From Cecembia lonarensis LW9 (GTDB lineage Bacteria > Bacteroidota > Bacteroidia > Cytophagales > Cyclobacteriaceae): a DNA stretch of 64,000 nt. The notes under the pieces are model-generated. The model was not told the DNA's origin. It did not search any database and was given only the letters and a program-made list of their open reading frames with translations. Where the stretch lies: NCBI RefSeq assembly GCF_000298295.1, contig NZ_AMGM01000013.1, positions 16,708-80,707 of the forward strand, in the 5' to 3' direction. Of the stretch, positions 16,623 to 25,829 are shown piece by piece. The translations under genes and the position numbers were made by a program. Within the stretch, counting starts at the first letter, position 1; the number at the start of each line of letters is the position of its first letter.

Positions 16623-18854
16623 ATGAAAAAGACAATTGCCTTAGGGTTTATTCTCCATTTCCTTTCCATTGTGGTGGTATTGGGTCAAAATGCGCTGACT
16701 TTGGAAGATATTTTTCAAAATGGGACCTATGATCAGAAAAGGTTTGGCCCTATCCGTTGGATGAAAGATGCTGAAGGCTATTCCAGTATTGAAAGAAATT
16801 CGCAGTTAGTAGGGGATGATATTGTAAGGTATGAGGCCAAAAATGGTAACCGTACTATTCTCGTTGGGGCCAATGAGTTGATCCCTGCAGGAGCGAACAA
16901 GCCATTGACCGTCGCGGACTATCAATGGTCTGAAGACAATAGCAAATTATTGATTTTCACCAATACCCAAAAAGTATGGCGTTACCATACCCGTGGGGAT
17001 TATTGGGTGTTGGACCTTCAATCCAAACAATTAAATCAGGTAGGGAAGGGACTCAAAACCTCTTCTCTGATGTTTGCCAAGTTTTCCCCCGATGCCTCCA
17101 GGGTAGCTTATGTGAGTGAGAACAACATTTATGTGGAGGATCTGCAGTCTTTTACCATTACCCAAATTACCCATGACGGCAGCGAGGAAATCATCAATGG
17201 CACTTTTGATTGGGTCTATGAGGAGGAACTCAATTGCAGGGATGGATTCAGGTGGAGCTCGGATGGAGAGCATATCGCCTATTGGCGGTCCGACACCAAA
17301 GGAGTGGGGACCTTTTACCTGATCAATAACATTGACTCGATTTATTCTCAGCCCATTCCTATGCCCTATCCAAAAGTGGGAGAAATGCTTTCTTCAGTAA
17401 AAATTGGCGTGGTGTCCAGCAAAGGAGGGGATACACGCTGGTTTGATTTTCCGGGAGATCCGAGAAACAATTACTTGGCAAGAATGGATTTTATTCCCCA
17501 TTCTCAAGAAGTGATGGTGCAGCAAGTCAATCGGCCGCAGAACAGAAATACAGTCTGGATAGGAAACATTCATTCCATGGAAATTTCCACCATCCTGGTG
17601 GATGAGGATGAAGCTTTTCTGGATATCCATGACAATATCCTGTGGTTGGAAAATGAAAAATTCTTTACCTGGACCAGTGAAAGGGATGGGTGGATGCATC
17701 TTTATAAAGTCTCCAGGGATGGAAAAACAATGGATTTGATTACTGAGGGTGATTTTGATGTAGAACGTATCAGCCATATTGATCCCCAAACCGGCTATGT
17801 CTATTATATCGCCTCTCCGGAAAATTTCACGCAAAGGTACCTTTACCGAAGTCCTTTGATGCAGAGGGGAAAGGCGGAGCGCATTACGCCACTTGACCAA
17901 CCCGGGCAACATGCCTATCAGCTTTCCCCCAATTCGGGATATGCGATTCATACTTTTCAGAATACGGTGACCCCACCAAAAATATCTTTGATCAGCTTGC
18001 CAAAACATGAATCCATCAGGGTGTTGGAAGCCAATGAAATCCTGTATAATAAATACCATGCTTTGGGGTTGACCCATAAAGAATTCATTAAAATTGACAT
18101 TGGGGACGCTGTCTTGGATGCCTGGATGTTGAAACCCAAAGCATTTGATCCTTCCAAAAGATATCCCTTGTTGTTTTATGTCTATGGAGAGCCCGCCGGG
18201 TCCACGGTACAGGATGCCTGGATGGGAGGAGATTTATGGCACCATTATATGGCCGAATTGGGATATGTGGTGGTCAGTATTGACAACAGGGGCACCAAGA
18301 CCCCTAGGGGCAGGGAATGGAGAAAATCAATCTATGGACAGATTGGAATCCTGGCATCTCAGGACCAAAAGCTAGCCACAGAGCAACTTTTGAAGACCTA
18401 CAATTTCCTTGATGCGGAGAGGATTGGAATCTGGGGATGGAGCGGTGGAGGTCAGATGACCTTGAATGCCTTGTTTAGGTATCCTGAATTGTACAAAGCG
18501 GGACTGGCTTTGGCATTTGTGTCAGACCAGCGTTTGTATGATGCTACTTACCAAGAACGCTATATGGGATTATTGGAGGATAATCCCCGTGGTTACCATG
18601 ATGGCTCACCCATCAACTTTGCCCAAAACCTTGAAGGTAAATTGATGATCATTCATGGGACAGCTGATGATAATGTGCACTACCAGAGCTTTGAAATGTT
18701 GGTGGACCGATTGATCAAATACGACAAGCAGTTTGAAATGATGTCCTACCCCATGCGGGCCCATGGGATCAATGAAAGGGAAAATACGTCCCTTCATCTT
18801 CGAAAAACCATGGAGCGATTTTGGCTGAACAATTCACCTCCGGGAGGAAAGTAA
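16623..18854 (+). CDS. Dipeptidyl peptidase IV-type S9 family peptidase
   Basis: This 743-residue secreted serine peptidase removes X-Pro/X-Ala dipeptides from peptide N-termini. A signal peptide (1 to about 21, ending VVVLGQ) is followed by the DPP-IV beta-propeller with the substrate-binding DWVYEEEL Glu pair. The alpha/beta hydrolase domain comes last. The nucleophile is Ser607 in GWSGGG, the Asp lies in ADDNVH (682-683) and the His is H714 in AHGIN. All catalytic parts are intact. ATG at 16623 gives the signal peptide at the very N-terminus; the frame is also open to an ATG at 16602. It probably works in the periplasm or outer membrane in peptide scavenging. Confidence 0.94.
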   Translation: MKKTIALGFILHFLSIVVVLGQNALTLEDIFQNGTYDQKRFGPIRWMKDAEGYSSIERNSQLVGDDIVRYEAKNGNRTILVGANELIPAGANKPLTVADYQWSEDNSKLLIFTNTQKVWRYHTRGDYWVLDLQSKQLNQVGKGLKTSSLMFAKFSPDASRVAYVSENNIYVEDLQSFTITQITHDGSEEIINGTFDWVYEEELNCRDGFRWSSDGEHIAYWRSDTKGVGTFYLINNIDSIYSQPIPMPYPKVGEMLSSVKIGVVSSKGGDTRWFDFPGDPRNNYLARMDFIPHSQEVMVQQVNRPQNRNTVWIGNIHSMEISTILVDEDEAFLDIHDNILWLENEKFFTWTSERDGWMHLYKVSRDGKTMDLITEGDFDVERISHIDPQTGYVYYIASPENFTQRYLYRSPLMQRGKAERITPLDQPGQHAYQLSPNSGYAIHTFQNTVTPPKISLISLPKHESIRVLEANEILYNKYHALGLTHKEFIKIDIGDAVLDAWMLKPKAFDPSKRYPLLFYVYGEPAGSTVQDAWMGGDLWHHYMAELGYVVVSIDNRGTKTPRGREWRKSIYGQIGILASQDQKLATEQLLKTYNFLDAERIGIWGWSGGGQMTLNALFRYPELYKAGLALAFVSDQRLYDATYQERYMGLLEDNPRGYHDGSPINFAQNLEGKLMIIHGTADDNVHYQSFEMLVDRLIKYDKQFEMMSYPMRAHGINERENTSLHLRKTMERFWLNNSPPGGK

Positions 18855-18907
18855 GCTTGGGGAAATCAGGTAGCAATTGGCTTCGGTCTGTGACTGGTTT
18901 TTTGACG

Positions 18908-18942
18908 TATTTTGCGTTACGTAATTTACGTAACGCAAAATA
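18908..18942. repeat. 16-bp perfect inverted repeat between convergent genes
   Basis: Arms tattttgcgttacgta (18908-18923) and its complement (18927-18942) flank a 3-nt spacer. It lies between the convergent S9 peptidase and TonB_C pseudogene ends. There is no adjacent T run, so it is either a bidirectional transcription end or a binding site. Confidence 0.7.
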
Positions 18943-19005
18943 TGAGAGGCTTATATAATTCTTTTATCAAGTGGGTGCCAGCAAGCTTAAAGTTATCAAA
19001 AACCT

Positions 19006-19815
19006 TTAAAAATCAAATTTTGGTACTGTTCTAGTAGTTTTTGTTTGAAGCAAATAAAAATCCGTATTGAAATACATCCAACCTTCAATAGGATTTCCTT
19101 TTTTATCCAGTGCGGGAGAAAATCCTCCGTGATAAGCATCTATAATTTCTTGGACTTTTTTTATCAAAGATGGGTGCAATTCCTTGGCATTAATGCCCGT
19201 ACTCTCCAAAAGTTCTCCATTTGCACCTATTCTTAAACCCATCCAAACGGTTCCTTCATGTTTGCCCTTTCTTGCTATTTCTGGGTATTTAAAATTCTCT
19301 CGGGCAAACTTAAACCAACCTTGGATATCTGAAAAATTAGGCTCGAATATGTTCCTGTATACAGGTATGGTTTCTTCTGAATCCTCAGGGTAAAATAAGC
19401 CGTTGCAATTGCTGAATTCATCACAGGATAATTCAAGAAGGAACTTCTCATTGTTAAAAACCTTTGTTTTTGTGGAATCGCTACTGGCATCCACAATTAT
19501 TATCCTGTCTATCTCTCCTAATTCATTAAACTTTTGGGTTTCCTTCCACAATAGTTGTTTCCCTTCAGGATCTTTGAAAGAGGACTTACTTATTTATATG
19601 GGGCGGTTTTCTAAATTGTATATTTTTTCCAAAAGCTCCCCTTGCGTTGAAACAGAAACCACTTTGTTGTAGATGTGTTCATTGCTTCCGTTTTCAGTTG
19701 GGATTAAGTGCGCATTAATCGGAACAATAACTCTGTTTTGGGAAAATACAGCCCCCGCTATTAAAAAAAGGAAACAGCAAAGACTGGAATATTTGAGAAC
19801 TCCAATACTTTTCAT
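19006..19815 (-). pseudogene. TonB C-terminal domain protein, broken by an in-frame stop
   Basis: Two open segments, 19815-19594 (start, signal peptide MKSIGVLKYSSLCCFLFLIA) and 19551-19006, are in the same frame. A single TAA after ENRPI separates them; the sequence continues sensibly as ISKSSFKDPEGKQLLWKET. The C-terminal part has the TonB_C pattern (FKYPEIARKGKHEGTVWMGL, then GELLESTGI and FSPALDKKGNPIEGW). The complete product would be about 270 residues, a periplasmic protein with a TonB-like C-terminal domain but no Pro-rich linker. The lesion is a nonsense change, not a frameshift. A sequencing error or stop readthrough cannot be excluded. Confidence 0.8.
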
Positions 19816-19861
19816 TTAACTAAATTATGAGATTATGAGAAAAAATCAAAAATACCATGAC

Positions 19862-21307
19862 TTAAGTCCCACAAAAAGTCTGATAACCTTTATCTACTTC
19901 CACAGGCACTTCCTGGAATTTCTCAAAGCCCGGCTTATCGCTGTAAGGGTCCTGTAGCACAGCCAACAGTTCCTGAAATGGCTGCATGTTGCCCTCATTA
20001 CTTGCTGCCTCCAAGGCTTCTTCGACTAAGTGGTTGCGGGGGATAAAAGCAGGGTTGTTCTGATCCATCAATTCCTGGGCTTTTGATCTGGTACCTGAAA
20101 TCCTTTCCTGCCACAATTGAAGCCAAGCCTTGAAATCCGTTTCTTGGTAAATGCTGTCCTGAGGAAAGGCATTTCTTCTGAGGTAAAGGAAAGTATTGGT
20201 AAAATCTGCTTTGTTATTTTTCATCCAGTGCAAAAGGTCGTCCACCAAAGCCTTATCTGAGGCTTTCACTTCGGCTATGCCCAATTTTTTGCCCATCATC
20301 TCCAACCATTGGTTTTCATGGGCTTTTGGGAATTCGTTGATGGATGCTTTGGCCAGTTTTACCGCTTCTTCTGTATTGGAGGCGATTTCAGGAAGCAGGG
20401 CTGATCCGAGGCAACCCAAATTCCAGTGGGCAATGAAAGGTTGGTTGCCATAGGCATAGCGGCCCTGGGTGTCGATAGAGCTGAATACCGTCATCGGGTC
20501 ATAAGCATTCATGAAAGCACAAGGGCCATAGTCAATGGTCTCGCCTGGAATACTCATATTGTCTGTGTTCATGACCCCATGGATAAAGCCTACCCGCATC
20601 CATTGAAGGATCAGTTGCAACTGCTTGTCCATGACGGCTTCAAAGAAGGCCAAGGCCGGATTTTCTGCCTCATCCAGTTCCGGATAATGCCGGGCAATAC
20701 TGTATTGGAGCAGGTCTTTGAGGTATTTGCCTTCATGAAAATTCCTGGCATACTCGAAAGTTCCCACCCGGATATGGCTTGAAGCCACCCGTGTCAAAAT
20801 GGCGCCGTGTCTGACTTTTTCCCTGTACACCGGTTCCCCTGTAATCACCACGGCCAAGGACCTGGAGGTAGGGATGCCCAAAAAATGCATGGCCTCGGAA
20901 ATCAGGTATTCCCGCAACATGGCGCTGAAATGTGCTCTTCCGTCTCCGCCCCTGGAATAGGGTGTCCTACCGGAACCTTTCAGTTGGATGTCGTATCTTT
21001 CTCCTTTTGGGGTAATCTGCTCTCCCAATAAGATGGCCCGGCCATCGCCCAACATGGTGAATTGGCCAAATTGATGGCCGGCATAAGCCTGTGCCAGCGG
21101 TTGGCCGTCATTGGGGATTTGGTTGCCCGAAAACAATGCACCCAAAGTCTCTGCATCATATTTTTCCAGTGCAATACCCAGTTCCTCTGCCAAACTATGG
21201 TTTAACAAAACCAATTGGGGTGCTTTTACGGGAATGGGGTGAATGGGGCTAAATAGTGCCTCGGGCAACTGTTGGTAGGTATGTTCTAGGTTCCAGGTAA
21301 TTTCCAT
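19862..21307 (-). CDS. selO: SelO family protein adenylyltransferase (YdiU/UPF0061)
   Basis: This 481-residue pseudokinase-fold enzyme transfers AMP from ATP to protein Ser/Thr/Tyr residues and is linked to redox stress. Family hallmarks are the N-terminal PVKAPQLVLLNHSLAEELG, AYAGHQFGQFTMLGDGRA, QLKGSGRTPYSRGGDGRA, FIHGVMNTDNMSIPGETIDYGPCAF and a C-terminal tail ending YQTFCGT (a Cys close to the end). Bacteroidota proteins are slightly shorter than the E. coli one. The start MEITWNLEHTY is well placed. It stands alone, with a long non-coding gap upstream. Confidence 0.96.
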   Translation of the reverse strand: MEITWNLEHTYQQLPEALFSPIHPIPVKAPQLVLLNHSLAEELGIALEKYDAETLGALFSGNQIPNDGQPLAQAYAGHQFGQFTMLGDGRAILLGEQITPKGERYDIQLKGSGRTPYSRGGDGRAHFSAMLREYLISEAMHFLGIPTSRSLAVVITGEPVYREKVRHGAILTRVASSHIRVGTFEYARNFHEGKYLKDLLQYSIARHYPELDEAENPALAFFEAVMDKQLQLILQWMRVGFIHGVMNTDNMSIPGETIDYGPCAFMNAYDPMTVFSSIDTQGRYAYGNQPFIAHWNLGCLGSALLPEIASNTEEAVKLAKASINEFPKAHENQWLEMMGKKLGIAEVKASDKALVDDLLHWMKNNKADFTNTFLYLRRNAFPQDSIYQETDFKAWLQLWQERISGTRSKAQELMDQNNPAFIPRNHLVEEALEAASNEGNMQPFQELLAVLQDPYSDKPGFEKFQEVPVEVDKGYQTFCGT

Positions 21308-21458
21308 GCTTCAAATATGCGTTGTTGTTGGCTTAACAACAGAGATTGGTTTTTGATTCCTATTGTGAATGATTAAAAATTAGGGAAATCAAATTTATGT
21401 GAAATATAATAGGGTCGATAAAATTTAATGTTTTTTAAAAAGTTAGGAAAGAGGCAAA

Positions 21459-21560
21459 TGAAAAGCCTGAAAGGCTTATATGTGCCAACCCAGACTGAAG
21501 CTTTCGGAATTCTGGGGTCAAAAGAATATGTAGCCCAGAGGCCTGTAGGGCCGATCTATT
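21459..21560. repeat. REP-like palindromic intergenic repeat
   Basis: Short hairpins occur in series: aagcc-tgaaa-ggctt, then a cagac...ttctg arm pair, then a GC-rich gcccagaggcctgtagggc. The style is typical of REP units mobilised by RAYT transposases, but no RAYT gene lies in this window. Confidence 0.4.
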
Positions 21561-21724
21561 CCATCAAAATGTATCTCTTGGTGGATTTGAACTAGAAGAT
21601 TGAAATTAAATCCAAAAAACGATAATGAATGTTGATATTTTGTGTATAAATCGATAATTCTGGTGGAAAAATTGTGTATAAATAAAATGGTAAAATATTG
21701 GTTTTCAGTATTTTATTAGCGAAA

Positions 21725-22030
21725 TTTGATAACATCAAGTGAGAGATAAAAGAGTGAAGGTAAAGCTTCAGGTTACTTTGACAAACTGGATTAGATCAAG
21801 AAATAGGGAGGTTGAGAAACCAAACTATAACAGGTAATGCTGAAATTCTGGAATCTGTAAAAGCATGAAAATGCATTGCGGCCATCTGATGGACCGTTAT
21901 ACCAGGAAAAAGTAATTTCAAATCGGGTAACTGAAATGACTCATAATAACTGTAACTTGACATAGTTTGGCAAACTACGGTTTACCAGGTTATGAAGCGG
22001 GAAGTATTCGAAAGAAAGCTTCCCGCTTTT
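21725..22030 (+). ncRNA. Repeated structured RNA element, copy 1
   Basis: The first 29 bases are identical to 29175-29203, and the 3' segment with its terminator is shared as well, while the middle diverges. Three helices can be drawn in both copies with compensating changes. One is tgaag/cttca (21755-21759 with 21766-21770). One is a 10-bp stem at 21961-21970 with 21985-21994, whose loop has tacggtt. The last is the closing terminator aagcgggaag/cttcccgctt (21995-22004 with 22019-22028) followed by T residues. No open frame spans it. It lies on the plus strand although its coding neighbours are on the minus strand. Confidence 0.65.
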
Positions 22031-22183
22031 GTTTTGTTTACTCCCCTTAATTTTCCCAATCTAAATCCTCTTCCCCGAGATCGGTTAGTGAGCTTGCCGA
22101 ACTATTCCGACGAGATCTTAAGCCAAATTAAATTCTCTTATTTGTGGAATTGAGGATAGTCAGATTGATTTACTCGGGCTTAT

Positions 22184-23062
22184 TCAGAAGCAAGAGGCAT
22201 TCGGTAAATACCCTTTGGTTTTGGTTTGGATTACAAACACATCCCCACTGAAAGGAAATTTCCTCAACTGAGCCTCATTTAAGTTTTCTCTGGCCGTTGT
22301 CACCAATAAGGTGTCCAAGTTTTCTCCACCAAAAGCGCAAGAAGTGACATGTGGAACAGGCAAAGAGACTTTTTCCATCAATTTTCCGGTAAGCGGATCC
22401 CATCGGTAGATCCCCGAACCTCCATAATGGGCAATCCACAGTTTTCCTTCTACGTCGATACACATCCCGTCAGGCGTTCCTAAGGAATTGGGAATATCAA
22501 TGGCGTTCCGGTCAAATTGAATGTTGCCACTTTCCAAATCAAAATGATAGGCATTGACCTTTTGTGTGGGGCTGTCAATATAGTAGAGCGTTTTGTTGTC
22601 ATGGGTCCAGGCCATTCCATTGGAGATGGTAATCTGGTCCAAATACTTTTGAATTTTGAGATCTGCATCCAGGCTGTAAAATGCTCCAGCACCTTTGTCG
22701 AATGATTTGCTCATTGAACCCACCCATAATCTTCCCTTGGCATCACATTTTCCGTCATTCAGGCGGTTACCTGGTATGTCCTCTATCGAAGCAATCCATT
22801 CCAGGTTTTCAGTTTTGAGGTTAAACCTTGCGATTTTTTGGTCCAAAGCCAAAATCAGGTGATCGGCTTTTCCTTCCACCACCAAAGTGATGCGCTGTTC
22901 AAATTTCCAGGTGTTAACTTTTCCTTTGTCCATGGGATATTCAAACAGCTTCCCACTTTCTATATCCACCCAGAAAAAACTGTTTCTTATTGCATGCCAA
23001 TAGGGCCCTTCTCCCAAAAAACATTGCGATGCGTACAATTGAACTGCTTCCATAATCATCAA
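22184..23062 (-). CDS. SMP-30/gluconolactonase family protein
   Basis: This 292-residue protein has a predicted six-bladed propeller. It shows the family opening LGEGPYWHAIRNSFFWVDIESGKLFEY, the NRLNDGKCDAKGRLWVGS segment and SLGTPDGMCIDVEGKLWIAHYGG. Conserved Glu (LGEGP), Asn and Asp residues bind a divalent metal. Relatives hydrolyse sugar lactones such as gluconolactone to aldonic acids. It is the last gene of the seven-gene minus-strand operon. That fits hydrolysis of a lactone made by the dehydrogenases upstream. The true substrate is not readable from sequence. The start could be 23062 or 23053. Confidence 0.9.
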   Translation of the reverse strand: MMIMEAVQLYASQCFLGEGPYWHAIRNSFFWVDIESGKLFEYPMDKGKVNTWKFEQRITLVVEGKADHLILALDQKIARFNLKTENLEWIASIEDIPGNRLNDGKCDAKGRLWVGSMSKSFDKGAGAFYSLDADLKIQKYLDQITISNGMAWTHDNKTLYYIDSPTQKVNAYHFDLESGNIQFDRNAIDIPNSLGTPDGMCIDVEGKLWIAHYGGSGIYRWDPLTGKLMEKVSLPVPHVTSCAFGGENLDTLLVTTARENLNEAQLRKFPFSGDVFVIQTKTKGYLPNASCF

Positions 23063-23064
23063 TT

Positions 23065-23952
23065 TTAATCAGGCCAATATTGGGCCATTTTTTTTCTTAA
23101 AAATGCCACGCTTCTTTCCAGTTGATCCATACCTTCCACGCCATCCTCAATGCTGATCCAACTGTCAAAACCCACCCGTTTTAGTTCGGTAAATATGGCA
23201 TCATAATCATTTAAACCCTTGCCGATTTCTCCATGGCTCAACCTTTTGGCATAGCCAAGGGCGCCGTCTTCTTCATTCCTCAAATCTTCAATGGTACCGT
23301 ATTTCAGGTACCTATCACTGGCATGCATGGTGACCACCCGATGGGAAACTTTTTTGAGCAATTCCAATGGATCTTCCCCTGCCAAAAAAGCGTTGCTGGG
23401 ATCGTAATTTACCCCAAAATTGGGATGGTCGATGCTGTCCACCAATTGGGTGAATACGTCCATTTTTTGGGCAAATTCCGGATATTCCCAAAAATCATCT
23501 TTGTAATGGTTCTCTAAAATCAGGATAATGTTACGCTCCTCGGCATAGGGAAGGCAGCTTTGGATAGAATCCGCCGCCAGTTTTACACCTTCCTGGATGC
23601 TCAGTTCTGGACGTCTTTGACCGGATAGCACCCGGCAATAGGAACCGCCCAGTGCATGGGTCATGTCTATCCAGTATTTTTGTTTGTCGATTTCTTTTTG
23701 CCTGAAAGTTTTGCTGGGATGGGTGAAATCAGGGGAGCAGCACATCATGGGAATGACTTTCCCTTTGTCTTCCACCATTTTTCTAAAAAGCTTCCAATTA
23801 TGGGTATCCTGCATTTCCAAAAAACCGGCATACCATTCCAGTCCCTCAATATCCAATTGGGAGGCAAGTTCGATCCAGGTAGCCAATTTCATGCTGCCAT
23901 CTTTGCAGAGGGAATGCATAAAGGCTTTTGGAAATGCGGCTAATTTGGGCAT
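23065..23952 (-). CDS. Sugar phosphate isomerase/epimerase (xylose isomerase-like TIM barrel)
   Basis: This 295-residue protein of the AP-endonuclease-2/xylose isomerase-like fold is without a signal peptide and so cytoplasmic. Candidate metal ligands are the Glu in ILILENHYKDD, the Asp in FGVNYDPSNAF, the His in VVTMHASDRY and the Glu in WISIEDGVEG near the end. The family covers keto-sugar isomerases, epimerases and some decarboxylases or dehydratases. Two bases separate it from the SMP-30 gene and 14 from the SDR gene, so all three are co-transcribed in a sugar-acid pathway. Confidence 0.88.
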   Translation of the reverse strand: MPKLAAFPKAFMHSLCKDGSMKLATWIELASQLDIEGLEWYAGFLEMQDTHNWKLFRKMVEDKGKVIPMMCCSPDFTHPSKTFRQKEIDKQKYWIDMTHALGGSYCRVLSGQRRPELSIQEGVKLAADSIQSCLPYAEERNIILILENHYKDDFWEYPEFAQKMDVFTQLVDSIDHPNFGVNYDPSNAFLAGEDPLELLKKVSHRVVTMHASDRYLKYGTIEDLRNEEDGALGYAKRLSHGEIGKGLNDYDAIFTELKRVGFDSWISIEDGVEGMDQLERSVAFLRKKMAQYWPD

Positions 23953-23966
23953 AATTTTTTGCTTGT

Positions 23967-24767
23967 TTAAGGTTTTCCATGAATAGTAGAAGGATCTTTG
24001 GGTGCATTCCTGCCCATCAGTGGATGTTGTTCAAGGTCTACGACCTGCCCGCTGATAGGTCCGCTTTCGTCTGCCAACCAATAAACTGCAGCTGCAGCGA
24101 TTTCCGAAGGCCAAAGTATCCTTCCCGAAGGGGCATACATGGCCGGGATTTCCTCGTACCAGTTTTCTGATAAACCATCCTGTTTTTTGTGCTGCCGCTC
24201 TCTTTCGGTGAGTACCCAACCCGGGTTGATCTGATTGACCCTGACACTATGGGTTCTGGGTAATACATCGCCCAGGTTTCGGGTCATGGTCATCAATGCC
24301 CCTTTGGATATACTGTAGGCCAATAAATTGGGTTCGCCGCTCCAGGCATTTACCGAACCAATATTCAGTACCACCCCCTTGGAGACAGATAAATAAGGAA
24401 GGGCTGATTTGATCAATAGAAATGGTGCAATACTGTTTACCTCCAGTACTTTTCCTAAAAATGCCTTGCCAGTGGTGCCAATGTCGGAATTGACAACCCA
24501 TGCAGCATTGTTGACTATGGCGTCTATTTTTCCCCAGGTTTTAATGGCCAGTTCCACCAACTTTTCAGGACAACCTGCTGCACTAATGTCCTCTATATGC
24601 AAGACAGTATTTTCTTCTCCAAGTTCTTGGATGGCTTGTAGGCCTAAGTCCTCTTCCAATCCATGCACCAGGACTTTAGCTCCTTCTGAAATGGCCGCTT
24701 TGGCAATGGCTTTTCCTATACCTGTCGTGCTTCCGGTGACGATGATTACTTTGTCCTTTAATCGCAT
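23967..24767 (-). CDS. SDR family NAD(P)-dependent oxidoreductase
   Basis: This 266-residue classical short-chain dehydrogenase has cofactor motif TGSTTGIG (about 12-19), NNAAW, the catalytic Ser in LNIGSVNAWS and YSISK (Tyr/Lys). It probably oxidises a hydroxyl of a sugar, sugar acid or polyol. The stop lies one base from the start of the alcohol dehydrogenase gene's end, within the catabolic operon. Specificity is unknown. The C-terminal DLEQHPLMGRNAPKDPST is characteristic of a subgroup found in such clusters. Confidence 0.92.
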   Translation of the reverse strand: MRLKDKVIIVTGSTTGIGKAIAKAAISEGAKVLVHGLEEDLGLQAIQELGEENTVLHIEDISAAGCPEKLVELAIKTWGKIDAIVNNAAWVVNSDIGTTGKAFLGKVLEVNSIAPFLLIKSALPYLSVSKGVVLNIGSVNAWSGEPNLLAYSISKGALMTMTRNLGDVLPRTHSVRVNQINPGWVLTERERQHKKQDGLSENWYEEIPAMYAPSGRILWPSEIAAAAVYWLADESGPISGQVVDLEQHPLMGRNAPKDPSTIHGKP

Positions 24768-24768
24768 C

Positions 24769-25803
24769 CTATACCGGCTTTAAAACACTTTTCACCACTT
24801 TGCCTTCATGCATGAGTTCAAATGCCTTTTTCCATTCTGTGATGGGCCAGACGCCGCCGATGATGGGTTTGACATCCAATTTCCCACTGGACATCAGGCT
24901 GATCACCTTTTCCCATATCGGCCAGTTGTGGCTGAAACTTCCCTGCAAGCGCACATTTTTCTGAACCAAGGGATCAAGGGAGAAATTGCAGGGCTGGGGA
25001 CCCCAACCTACTTTGGTGATCTGCCCATTGGGCCGTACCAGATCCATGGCAATTTTAAGGGTGGCTGAAACACCTGCGGCATCCACGATCAGATCTGCAC
25101 CCAAGCCATCGGTTTTTTTTGCCCAATCTTTTGCGGCGTCTCCAATCAAAGCATCGCAACCATAATTTTTTGCAATTTCCAGCCTTCCTTTGTCTGCTTC
25201 CAGGCCCACAATGCCTACTTCTGCTCCACATAAGCTGGCGACTGCCGCGCAAAGGATCCCAATTGTCCCAGGACCGATCACCAATACCCTGTCCCTAGGT
25301 TTGATCCTTGAATTCCCAACTACTGCATTGTAGGCTACGGAGCAAGGTTCGGTAAGACAGGCCTCCTCAAAGGCCAATTGATCAGGCACATGGTGGAGAC
25401 ACCTGGCAGGAACCTTTACAAATCTTGTCATGGCGCCGTTTACGCCATATCCGAAGCCTTTTCTGGTTGGGTCGAGATTATAGAGCCCTGTCCTACTCAT
25501 GGGATTTTGGGCATCAATTACCGCTGCTGTTTCACTTACCACCCTGTCGCCTACTGACCAGCCTTTTACCCTGTTTCCCAGTGCGGCGATTTTTCCGCCG
25601 AATTCATGCCCTAATACTACAGGGTAATTCACTGGCCAACTATGGTCAGAAGTCCACTGATGGAGGTCGCTGCCACAGACGCCTACATTTTCAACTTCCA
25701 ATAAAATATCATCTTCCCCGATTTCAGGAATGGGGATTTCTCGGATTTCCACAGAGCCTTTGGCCTCTGCGTAATTGACTACTGCTGCTGATTTGCTGGA
25801 CAT
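24769..25803 (-). CDS. Zinc-binding alcohol/polyol dehydrogenase (MDR family)
   Basis: This 344-residue medium-chain dehydrogenase has the catalytic zinc site in GVCGSDLHQW and GHEFGGKIAALG. The Rossmann signature lies around VLVIGPGTIGILCAAVASL. It looks like a sorbitol/L-iditol or threonine dehydrogenase relative that interconverts a polyol and a ketose with NAD(P). ATG at 25803 (MSSKSAAVV) is chosen. The open frame extends upstream to 25962, but that part is low-quality basic sequence overlapping the next gene. The structural-zinc Cys set is not obvious, as in some sugar dehydrogenases. Confidence 0.92.
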   Translation of the reverse strand: MSSKSAAVVNYAEAKGSVEIREIPIPEIGEDDILLEVENVGVCGSDLHQWTSDHSWPVNYPVVLGHEFGGKIAALGNRVKGWSVGDRVVSETAAVIDAQNPMSRTGLYNLDPTRKGFGYGVNGAMTRFVKVPARCLHHVPDQLAFEEACLTEPCSVAYNAVVGNSRIKPRDRVLVIGPGTIGILCAAVASLCGAEVGIVGLEADKGRLEIAKNYGCDALIGDAAKDWAKKTDGLGADLIVDAAGVSATLKIAMDLVRPNGQITKVGWGPQPCNFSLDPLVQKNVRLQGSFSHNWPIWEKVISLMSSGKLDVKPIIGGVWPITEWKKAFELMHEGKVVKSVLKPV

Positions 25804-25829
25804 GTTTTTTTGGGTGTGAATTTGATTGA

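Larger units (their letters stand above)
21308..22183. other. Long gap with REP-like repeat and ncRNA copy 1
   Basis: No gene is seen. A REP-like palindromic stretch lies at about 21459-21560. An AT-rich leader (21630-21724) and a structured repeat element (21725-22030) resemble 29070-29472. Confidence 0.7.

Noticed and set aside
21725..22030. Retron ncRNA or CRISPR-associated RNA for the repeated element
   Set aside because: No reverse transcriptase or cas gene is nearby and no repeat-spacer array exists.
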